Origin: Adiantum capillus-veneris
Taxonomy: Eukaryota; Streptophyta; Polypodiopsida; Polypodiales; Pteridaceae
Assembly (NCBI GenBank): GCA_014529385.2
Contig: CM043966.1
Coordinates: 38,636,537 to 38,677,036 of the forward strand
Length of the DNA: 40,500 bases
Reading direction: 5' to 3'
A program made the translations under genes and the position numbers. Below the pieces are notes generated by a model. That model did not search any database and was not told the DNA's origin. It saw only the letters and a program-made list of their open reading frames with translations. Numbering within the stretch: the stretch's first letter is position 1; every line of letters starts with the position of its first letter. This document shows positions 32,272 through 40,500 of this stretch, one piece after another.

Positions 32272-33669
32272 CATTAGGAGATTTCGGAGGTCTTTTGGAG
32301 GGCCTTTTGGTAGAGAGAGGAAAATAAGCTCCTCCAATGAGAGAAGAGCCTACGTTACGTAGAAAAATAGATTGATATTAACAAAAATATAAAAGGTGTC
32401 CCTCTCCTCATTTAATAATCTAGTGGTCCTTGAAGACGAGCACTCTCTTTTATTTAATGTGAGCACCTTTTTCAGAAGGTAGATGTGGTGCATTTGATAC
32501 GGGATACGTCATCACTAGAACTCAAAAAGTCACAAAACTATCAAGTGGTGGAAGATTTTGAAACTTTTGATACTGCCAATGCGTCCGGAACACACATATC
32601 TCCTAGAAATGAATGTCCAATTGCCTCGCTTAGACATCCAAAGAGGCCAAAAATGTCAAACACCCCTAAAAGAACATTTTACTAACGGCGCGCGAGGGGG
32701 CATTCCAAAATTTTGGAATGCCTCCTCGCACGCCGTTAGTAAAAAGGCCCTTTTTCCCTCTTTTTAGGGAGCTTTTTGAGAGGAAAATGTCCAAAAACCT
32801 CTAAAAAGGGGCTTTTTGGAAAGATAAGTGTCCAAAAATCACTAAAAGGAGCTTCGTACTAACGACGCGCGAGGGGGCATTCCAAAATTTTGGAATGCCT
32901 CCTCGCGCGCTGTTAGTAAAAAGGCCCTTTTTTCCTCTTTTTAGGGAGTTTTTTCAGAGGAAAATGTCCAAAAACCTCTAAAAAGGGGCTTTTTGGAAAG
33001 ATAAGTATCCAAAAATCACTAAAAAGAGCTTTGTACTAACAGCGCTCGAGGGGGCATTCCAAAATTTTGAAATGCCTCCTCGCGCGCCGTTAGTAAAAAG
33101 GCCTTTTTTTGTTTTTTTTAGGGAGCTTTTTGAGAGGAAAATGTGCAAAACCTCTAAAAAGGGGCTTTTTGGAAAGATAAGTGTCCAAAAATCACTAAAA
33201 GGAGCTTTGTACTAACGGCGCGCAGAGGGGCATTCTAAAATTTTAGAATGCCTCCTCGCGCGCCTTAAGTAAAAAGCCCATTTTTGGGGGTTTTTTGACA
33301 TTTTTTGCCTCTCCGTCGGAATGAGACAAGTAGACATTCGTTTTTAAGGTATTTTGGCGTTCCGGATGCATTGGTGGTGTCAAAATCCTCAAAATCTATC
33401 ACTATTTTACAGTTTGTGACTTTTCAACTTTTAGTGATGACGTAAGCTGGATTGAATGCGCCACACCTGCCTCCTGAAAAAGACGCTCGCATTAAATAAA
33501 AAAGTGACCGTTTTCAAGGACGATTGGGAATATAAATCTACTTTTTAGAGTGTCTGGTTGTCCTTTTGGACGTACTCACAAGGTGCAAGTGCATTTTAAA
33601 AAAAGTTTCTAGAGAGAGAAATACAATTTCTTACAAGGCCCTCCAAATGACCTCCGAAATTTTCTAATG
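32272..33669. mobile_element. 1.4-kb foldback element with about 400-bp arms
   Basis: The left end CATTAGGAGATTTCGGAGGT (32272) is matched by the inverted right end (33669). The arms stay alignable for about 400 bp, including GGAGGGCC, TTTTATTTAATG, GGTGCATT, TACGTCATCACTA and GCGTCCGGAAC blocks. No transposase is present. The core is the 177-bp palindrome array. The ACGTCATCACTA at 32506 and 33436 looks like a CACTA end but is internal, since pairing goes on outside it. Terminal sequence links it to the 474-bp element at 17833. No clear target duplication is seen (ACGGCCCCA against ACCTATTCA). Confidence 0.8.
32680..33271. repeat. Four 177-bp units, each with a 62-bp palindrome
   Basis: Palindromes lie at 32680-32741, 32857-32918, 33034-33095 and 33210-33271. 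Each reads TACTAACGGCGCGCGAGG..., has a central TTCCAAAATTTTGGAA and returns with few mismatches and no loop. Between them are conserved spacers with AAAAAGGCCCTTTTT and GGCTTTTTGGAAAGATAAGT blocks. Single changes differ among the units. Confidence 0.95.
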
Positions 33670-34183
33670 ACCTATTCATCATCATCAATAATATATTTTC
33701 ATCAATACACACAATTCAATTAGTACCACGTGCTCACGTGGTATATAATTAATGTATGCTACTGATAAGTGCAGCTTCCTTGTACATTAGAAGCTATATA
33801 ACTAAGTCCTCACTCCTAATTAATGCACTTGATTTAATTAATGCAATTGAGTACAACGTCGTCGTTAATGCTGGCCGGGATGATCAGTAGGCAGCAGCAG
33901 CTGCAACACTTGAATCGGCAAGCACAATTCACCCAGTCGACATGATGAAGGCATCTTTCCTGATGGAGGAGGTTGTTTTATAATGTAGAGAAGATCTAAA
34001 TCAAGCTAGTCATCCACTGTAAGATCATCAGATCCTCTAAAGAATCTTACAGTACTCCATCTAAGAGTGTTGAAACCCTCATGTTATATAACTTTGTTAT
34101 GATATTGAGTGTGATTTTTCCTTAGTAACTCACCTATTTTACCCCGAAACCTGTTCTACTATGCTAGTAGCTTGTATGCATTT
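33670..34183. other. Unassigned sequence with a G-box pair
   Basis: A G-box palindrome at 33724-33743 is followed by TATATAA. Otherwise no gene is recognised. Around 33870-33960 the bases look somewhat exon-like (CAG/CTG-rich), but stops lie in all frames. Confidence 0.4.
33724..33749 (+). promoter_or_regulatory. Inverted G-box pair followed by a TATA-like motif
   Basis: TACCACGTGCTCACGTGGTA is a perfect inverted repeat holding two CACGTG cores, followed at once by TATATAA. CACGTG is the core bound by plant bZIP and bHLH factors. No gene follows that I can name, so promoter use is a guess. Confidence 0.35.
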
Positions 34184-34185
34184 AT

Positions 34186-34217
<32 letters not shown>
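34184..34217. repeat. (TG)n(CG)n alternating purine-pyrimidine tract
   Basis: A TG run passes directly into a CG run of about four repeats and CAC. Such tracts favour Z-DNA. An AG tract follows at 34294-34331. Confidence 0.9.
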
Positions 34218-34290
34218 CCCTGCCCATGCGAAACTGCTTTTAGCATCTGATGGGGATTCTCTTGTACATAGTTAAATATAGCCCTGACTT

Positions 34291-34293
<3 letters not shown>

Positions 34294-34331
<38 letters not shown>
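34294..34331. repeat. (GA)n microsatellite with one interruption
   Basis: A dinucleotide run of about 38 bp broken once by AAAG. Confidence 0.95.
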
Positions 34332-34332
<1 letters not shown>

Positions 34333-34724
34333 CTAGCATTCGTGTTGAAAACTACAAGCATTGTCCAACTATGAGTAGACCTTGTGTCTCATACTACGGG
34401 AATTTGCAGAGCATCTCACCGCATTTCTGAACTTGCAGAGCTATAATGGAGAGCACGAGAGCAAGAGCACTCTGTGCAATCTTGGGAGTCGATCAATATG
34501 GCGATGGACATGAGAGAGCTATAATCTTTAAATTGAGTGATGAAGGCACAATCTATTCATCAATGGTCAGCGACTCATCATAGTAATATGTACAACACAC
34601 ATGCCGCCTCTAGACTCGGGCATTTTGTTGTCTTTTAGTGGGATAATTTTGTGTATTAGGATGGAGATATGGTCTTTGAAAATTGGTAAAGTACTTGTTG
34701 ATATTTCTACACATACTTCACTCT

Positions 34725-34904
<180 letters not shown>

Positions 34905-35091
34905 GGTTGAAGATTGCCACGAAAGCTGTTGACGCTCTTATATGTTGTAGAGTCATGCCAAAACCAAAGATGCCCAAGATTGTCTCCCATGTCACTATTG
35001 TCAAAATTGTTTTGCCATTGAAACACTCATTATATATGTTTCTAGAAGTGCATGTTTCAAGTGCTCCATGATGTCTTAATGCTCCCTGCCT

Positions 35092-35115
35092 CTCTCTCTC
35101 TCTCTCTCTCTCTCT
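35092..35115. repeat. (CT)n microsatellite
   Basis: About 12 repeats, followed by a duplicated AGACTTCTCT block. Confidence 0.95.
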
Positions 35116-35788
35116 AGACTTCTCTCCAGACTTCTCTTTCAAATGTATGTTGCAACCATTAAATTTGCTCGACTTTTGGTTCGCTCGAAAACATTCGCTC
35201 GGTGTATGGTAAGACTCCAATAAAGTTGAGAGAGAATCTTAAAGAGAGATAATGGAATTGGGAGGAAGCACTAGTTATATTAATCATGTATCATTACATA
35301 TCAAGTCTTGGGAGGAGTTAACATATGAGTCACTTGGCCACCTCAAGTTCTATCTTTGATGTTGGACAAAATAAAGCTAAAAATGAATGTCGTTATGGCT
35401 TATGGTCTATCTTATCATAGGGCTTGACTAACTACTGCAATCTAAAGCCATGAGCTCTTGGGAGGAGTTAACATATGAGTCACTTGGCCACCTCAAGTTC
35501 TATCTTTGATGTTGGACAAAATAGAGCTAAAAATGAATGTCGTTATGGCTTATGGTCTATCTTATCATAGGGCTTGACTAACTGCTGCAATCTAAAGCAA
35601 TGAGCTCTTTGCGAAAGGCAATGCCAAAAACGTGTCCTTGACAAGACTCTGTTTTACAAATATGATTGCATAGGTTGTCGAGTAATAGAGGACATACACA
35701 TAAGTTAATTGACACCCAAATTGTGAAATTTCCATTGTGAAAGAAGTCCTTATGGATGACATTGAAGTCCTCCATAAGCCATGTCAAA

Positions 35789-35790
<2 letters not shown>

Positions 35791-35874
<84 letters not shown>
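35791..35874. repeat. (CT)n microsatellite, about 41 repeats
   Basis: An uninterrupted run, equivalent to the 30-bp run at 27617 in the left copy of R, so it has expanded or contracted since duplication. Confidence 0.97.
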
Positions 35875-35877
<3 letters not shown>

Positions 35878-36451
35878 TGTCAAAAATCATCTATTCACAG
35901 CCATGCACAACACTAGAGGTTCTAATGGGGAGTGGGTATTTCAAGTGTTCTAACAAAGGTTCTTTGATCATCATGCACCCTCCATTTTTCTAGATCACCT
36001 CTATTCCATAGCTACATTACTTCTTGTACCTCTCTTGAAGATAAAGAACAATATAGACATTCCATCACACAACACAGTAGTGATGGTGTCACTAATGTGG
36101 GCTTTTGGGTGGATGGTCACCAATGGGTATCCAACATTCAAAATACTCCCTACATTCTTGCAATATGTAGGTATAGGGGAGGTCTCCTTGGATACTATAC
36201 GCGATTTTAAAATATTGAAAATCATAATTTGTAAAGGTGGATATATCAACATCAACTTCTATTCCATAACCCTACACGTTTGCAATAGAGGTTCATTGAT
36301 ATCAAGAAGGAAGCAGGTAATCGTAAGTGATGTTTTATACTTTATTACTACTGTTTAAAATGGTCTATTTGTTTGGCAGCATATCCTCCATGCACATGGT
36401 CCATAGTCTATGCACAAATATGGATCACTAGATATTTGGAGCATGCAAGGT

Positions 36452-36767
36452 ATGGAGAAATCAAACTCCTCACAAATCAAAGTTATAGAATGCAAGAAGC
36501 TATCTAGACCATTCATGCAACAAGTACAAAGTGTCAACATTGAGGTGACCTCATAGAGTCTGTGGATGCTTTTGTAGAGCCTTGGCTGAGATCCATCACT
36601 ACAAGCAGAGTGTGGGAAACTCAGGGAAAACCACCTTTTACACTTGCAAGGATGTGCTACAGAGCTCCAACACAAAGTTAGGAATGAGTGATTTCATCAT
36701 TGACGTAACCTTGTAGTGCATGGAGTTGCATTTGGTGGGTATCTTTGTGGAGTCCATGGAGGCGTAT
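36452..36767 (+). pseudogene. Histone H3 pseudogene, second copy, truncated
   Basis: This is the counterpart of 28228-28540. It keeps ALAEIHHYKQSV (H3 ALREIRKYQKS) and the first of the two EAYLVG-like blocks, and breaks in the second one at the Gypsy-3 junction. It has its own substitutions but the same older frameshifts, so the gene was dead before R was duplicated. Confidence 0.75.
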
Positions 36768-37145
36768 TAGGAACAAGGCTAAACTTCTCTTCGGCCTATC
36801 ATCCACAAACTGATGGCCAAAGTGAAATAGCTAACCTAACCATTCTCGATCTACTAAAAACCTATGTAACGGAAGTAGATCAAAGATCCCAATGGGAGAA
36901 GTACTTACCCTTAGTGGAGTTTGCTTACAATAACACTGTACATACTTCCACAGATCCCAATGGGAGAAGTACTTACCCTTAGTGGAGTATGCTTACAATA
37001 ACACTGTACATACTTCCACAGGAAAAGCACCTTTCGAGGTAATTGAGGGAAGATACAAAAGTCCCTTGCTACTTAAGGTACATGGGAAGATCTTCGCTGC
37101 AGATGAGTATAGCCGAGACCTACAAGAATCTTTCCAAAAGATTAA
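36768..37145 (+). pseudogene. Gypsy-3 integrase, middle part
   Basis: The plus strand begins abruptly at GTRLNFSSAYHPQTDGQSE (the catalytic Glu region) and runs through LPLVEFAYNNTVHTST and the FEVIEGRYKSPLLLKVHGK block. A 68-bp tandem duplication (36884-36951 and 36952-37019) shifts the frame. Everything upstream (gag to the integrase core) is missing; the join to R at 36767 shares an ATT/TTAG overlap. The CACTA-like element ends this part at 37145. Confidence 0.9.
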
Positions 37146-38465
37146 CACTAGGTTGGTAATGGGACACTTTTATGTCCTGTGAAGTGACCATTTTCCTTGC
37201 ATTATGTCAAGAGTTTCAAAATGGATTTGGAGGTGCTATCTATCTAGAAATTTGTCTCATGAGCTGAAAAAAACTTGACATTTTTTTGGAATATCAATTC
37301 CATCTTTAACCTTGTCCTTGCACAACATTTCACAACCTAAACTATGTGAAAAAACGGGTCCTGTTTTTGGCTTTTTTCAACTTTTTGCAACTATACCACT
37401 CTAGAATTCATATTTGTGAGGTCTATAATGCTAGAGAACTATATTTAGTAGTCCTCAACATGTCTTGATGCTTCTAGGGAGAAATAAATGTTAAAGTTGT
37501 AAGTTATGACCAAATTACAAAAATTGTCAAATCCTGTTTTTAAGCCAATTTTAGCTCTTCTATGATTTTTTTGGTGGCTTTCATGATATCCAAATGCAGT
37601 TTTGATTCTCTATGTCGCATATTGTAACATAAAGCTAATATTCCTTGAGTTTTGGGGCACCTAATACCCTATTTTGCATAGTAGACAACGATGGTTAATT
37701 TTTTCAATTATAGAAGAAAACGAAACATTCTAGTATATCAAGTATAGCTTTTTCAATATTGTTAGTTTCTTGTGAAAACTACATGCATTTTGTAGGTAGT
37801 AACCATATCTAGTCATAAGGATCAAATTTGGCTAGATATTGAATAGTTTCTATGGGATTCTACAACTCATAATGTTGAACCCAGTTTTTTCATGTTTGCT
37901 ATATTTAGCACTTCATGTTTGTCCCCAAGATTCCCCTTGGTAAGAGATGTATTATTCTTTTGACATGCTCCATGGCTCCTTATGAACCTAAAGGACAATA
38001 GGGACCTAAGAAAACATGCATATATTATTTGTATTGAGCGTGGCTATAGAACGTTGATGATAGGTTTGCAGAATGGTAAAAGTTCAACTTTTTTGTACCT
38101 ATTTCTTTTGGCAAAACAAAAAATAGTGAGTGAGAAGCAATCCTATGTTCTGATCACCAACCCATTGAAGTTAACTAGGGAGTTTATCTCAATTCCTACA
38201 AAAATCCCTAATCTTATTTTTATGCAACAAAACGTAAGAATTGACTGTTTTGATGAAAATGTACTGGTCCATCAACTTTGGAGGCTTGGTGTGACCAAAA
38301 GATGAGACATTTCACAAGTTTCTTATTTTTTCCATGTGTAGTAGGCCTTGAACTATAACCTCATGAAAGGATTTTACAAAATGAGTGGATCTACTATGGT
38401 TTTGGAGGTTTTTTTCAAAACCCTGAAAGGACACTTTTATGTCCTGTTAGGTTACCAACCTAGTG
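37146..38465. mobile_element. CACTA-like non-autonomous element, 1320 bp
   Basis: The ends are CACTAGGTTGGTAA at 37146 and its reverse complement ending TAGTG at 38465. TTAA stands on both sides; the empty site (known from Gypsy-2, about 23490) has one TTAA, so the duplication is TTA, TAA or TTAA. Subterminal GGACACTTTTATGTCC occurs at both ends in the same direction. No transposase is found. The plus-strand frame at 37982-38305 (107 codons) is of unknown family. Confidence 0.85.
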
Positions 38466-38998
38466 TTAAGGATGCTATCTCACAGCAAAGGCAAAAGGCT
38501 GCTACTGAGAAGCACAGAAGAGCCCAAGCCTTTAAAGAAAACGATTGGGTCTTGTTAAAGTTTCCCAAGGCTCGATTAAGGCACACAACGGGCAAGAATC
38601 CTACGGGTCACCAAAAGTACTATGCTAAACTAGCAAAAAGGTACTATGGTCCCTTTCAGATTCTTAGGCCAATCAATGAGATGGCCTATCAACTCAAGTT
38701 GCCCAATCATTGGCTCATACACAATGCTTTTCATGTGAGCCTATTAAAGCCTTACAAAGGAGAGCCACCTCAAGAACCAACTATTGAAGACCCACCGGAG
38801 ATCGAGGACCAAGAAGAGGTGCTGCAGCCTGAGTCCATTCTCCGACATGAAGAAAAGGTACTAAGAGGCGGTAAGACTATCCGACGATATCTTATTAAGT
38901 TTAAGAATTATCCTTTTGAAGATGCTAGATGGATGCAAGGCATACAATTAAAGGATAACCTAAACCTTGTCAATGCTTACAATGCTTCCCAAGAGTAA
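38466..38998 (+). pseudogene. Gypsy-3 integrase C-terminus and chromodomain
   Basis: This is open from 38466 to a TAA at 38996. It reads QRQKAATEKHRRAQAFKEND, then KFPKARLRHTTG, YYGPFQILRPIN, HNAFHVSLLKPY and the chromodomain (ILRHEEKVLRGGKTIRRYL, FKNYPFEDARWM). It is nearly identical to Gypsy-2 at 23450-22970, and shows the normal end of the protein (NASQE). No lesion is seen in this part. Confidence 0.93.
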
Positions 38999-39337
38999 GC
39001 AAATGTACAAAATGTTAAAAATGAACAAAATTTTTGTCTTATAAGACTCTCTTTTTCTTTATTTGTGCACAAAAATGAAGTAGTATGCATGCTTAGATCA
39101 AGTTTGCGGAGACGACGTCTCCCAAACACCAAGTAGAGCTTGTCACTACTATGGAAGACTGATAGGACTAATGTGCAGACATGCTTGTGGCAGCCTCAGG
39201 CTCTCAAGCGCCAAATGGACTAGTCATCCATTGTGGAATGATGTCGTAGGTTAACATAGGGATCCTCTACCCGCTAAGAAAAGGACTCATGAACATGCTT
39301 TATCTTCTCTACACCATAGTCGAGGACGACTATGATT
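38999..39337 (+). other. Gypsy-3 3' untranslated stretch
   Basis: This matches 22623-22960 in reverse, between the integrase end and the polypurine tract. No gene. Confidence 0.8.
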
Positions 39338-39352
39338 TCAAGAGAGAGGTAA
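39338..39352 (+). other. Gypsy-3 polypurine tract
   Basis: TTCAAGAGAGAGGTAA ends just before the LTR start TGTCATAA, as in Gypsy-2. Confidence 0.8.
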
Positions 39353-40500
39353 TGTCATAATAATCAATATCTAATTCTCCTAAATGATTTTTTCATATTA
39401 AACTGATCATTTAATGTGGGGAAGGCCAGGGGAGAAAAAGCTAGAATATTGGTTAAGCTAGCAGACCGTAGGGATCCAAAGGAGGGAAAATAGGGATCCA
39501 AAGGGGGGGCCATCTGCAAAAGAGCCATGTGCAACAATGGGCTAAAAAGACCCTAAGGTTCGGCCCATTAAGACTTCCAAAATGCTAAGGTTCCAAAATT
39601 CAAAGGTTGTGTCCAAAGGTCAACCCTAGGTAAAATTGGATGCTTTGTGTGTGCCCTAAAAGTCTTTGCACATCCCTACATGGGAGGGGGCGAGCCCTAA
39701 AGGTAGGGGATGAGAGAGAAAGCCACACACACACACACACACACACAGGCTCCCTTTACACAAAGGGAATGAGGGACACATGTCAGCTCCCTAGGCCAGA
39801 TGCCCACAAAGTGTGCCCAATTTTCTATTGGATGACCCTTGAAGTGGACCAATGAAAATTAAGCTAGAGTAAATCTAGTTTAATTAATTTAAAAACATTT
39901 AATAAAAGAAACCAATGAGAATTAAGTCTCCTAGAAGACTATTGGGCAGTCTCCCAAGGGGTCCAATGAGCATTCAAGAGCCCCATGGCTTGCCTGATTC
40001 CTATTGGCCAGGAGGCAAAGGGGTCCAATGAGAGTTTAGTTTAATTATTTAATTACCTAAAGCTCTCACAAAAGGGGAAAGGGGGACACATGTCAGAAGG
40101 CTATCACTTATGCTGCTTAATTGTAATTGGTTTGACTTGGGGAGGGCCAATGAGGCTTCAGGAAGAGCATTTAGCAAGAGGGCTCGCCCAAGAGAGAGAG
40201 GGGGCTGATTTTTGCAAGGCATTATCACACACACACTCACACAAGCTCATGTGTGAAGAAAGAGAAGACTATCTCTTCCCAAGCTTTAATGGAGAACTCA
40301 TCACCTACTCCAAGCTTGTGAGATAGAAGCCTACATCAACACTCTCTTGGCATGTGGATGCAAATCCAACCAAGAGCCAAGCTTCAATGCATTCTCATCT
40401 CCTCTACCAAGCTAATTACTAAGCTAAGCTATGCTACATATGAGTGATTATGTGAGGAGATGTACATCTTTCTCGTAAGATACTCCTTCTTCCTCTCAAT
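39353..40500 (+). repeat. Gypsy-3 3' LTR, cut by the window end
   Basis: This starts TGTCATAATAATC and matches the first 1.15 kb of the 1590-bp Gypsy-2 LTR in the opposite direction with few changes. It carries the same CA microsatellite (39723-39748) and the ATTGG/CCAAT modules. About 440 bp more are expected beyond the window. Confidence 0.92.

Larger units (their letters stand above)
35250..36767. repeat. Repeat R, right copy
   Basis: This starts AATTGGGAGGAAGCAC and follows the left copy (20829-21017 plus 27414-28540). It has a private 150-bp tandem duplication (35307-35456 and 35457-35606) and a long CT microsatellite (35791-35874). It ends inside the H3 pseudogene at 36767, where Gypsy-3 sequence begins. 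Compared with this copy, the left copy is split by Gypsy-2, so R was duplicated before Gypsy-2 arrived. Confidence 0.88.

Noticed and set aside
32680-33271. CRISPR-like array of palindromic repeats
   Set aside because: The units are 177 bp with conserved spacers, in plant DNA and without cas genes. It is a tandem repeat.
32506-33443. CACTA transposon with ends CACTAGAAC and TAGTG at 32513 and 33436
   Set aside because: The inverted pairing extends well beyond these points on both sides, so they are internal to the larger foldback.

Overview
The window is nuclear DNA of a flowering plant, judged by plant-type Ty1/Copia and Ty3/Gypsy LTR retrotransposons, initiator-Met-tRNA primer sites, a chromodomain integrase and abundant AG/TC microsatellites. 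The species cannot be told. I see no intact host gene. It is a repeat-rich block of mobile elements inserted into one another, with a decayed histone H3 copy as the only recognisable host-type coding sequence.

Positions 1 to about 20828 are one old minus-strand Gypsy element (Gypsy-1): LTR end and primer site near 20490, then gag, protease, RT, RNase H and integrase toward position 1. It is broken by four or more later insertions. A 474-bp inverted-repeat element sits in the gag zinc knuckle (17833-18306). A 4.5-kb unclassified inverted-repeat element lies between RNase H and integrase (about 11300-15810); it carries a GC-rich foldback and several tandem arrays. A whole Copia element lies inside the integrase (518-10585). 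A 4.2-kb insertion with a perfect CCATA duplication (1215-5433) sits in the Copia 3' LTR and holds a tandem array of about 151 bp.

Positions 21018-27413 are a younger minus-strand chromovirus (Gypsy-2). It has a 1.59-kb 3' LTR, a long gag-pol frame with few stops, and a 5' LTR cut to about 227 bp. It splits a repeat (called R) of about 1.4 kb that carries the histone H3 pseudogene. A second copy of R lies at 35250-36767.

Positions 28650-35250 hold non-coding repeats: a hairpin element, a 129-bp array, perfect and near-perfect palindromes, and a 1.4-kb foldback element whose core is four 177-bp units each with a 62-bp palindrome. A 153-base poly-C run is also here. Positions 36768-40500 are the 3' part of a plus-strand relative of Gypsy-2 (Gypsy-3), interrupted by a 1.32-kb CACTA-like element and running off the window inside its LTR.

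No cooperating gene system is present. The best candidates for something undescribed are the unclassified inverted-repeat element at 11300-15810, the foldback family linking 17833-18306 with 32272-33669, and the 4.2-kb insertion in the Copia LTR.
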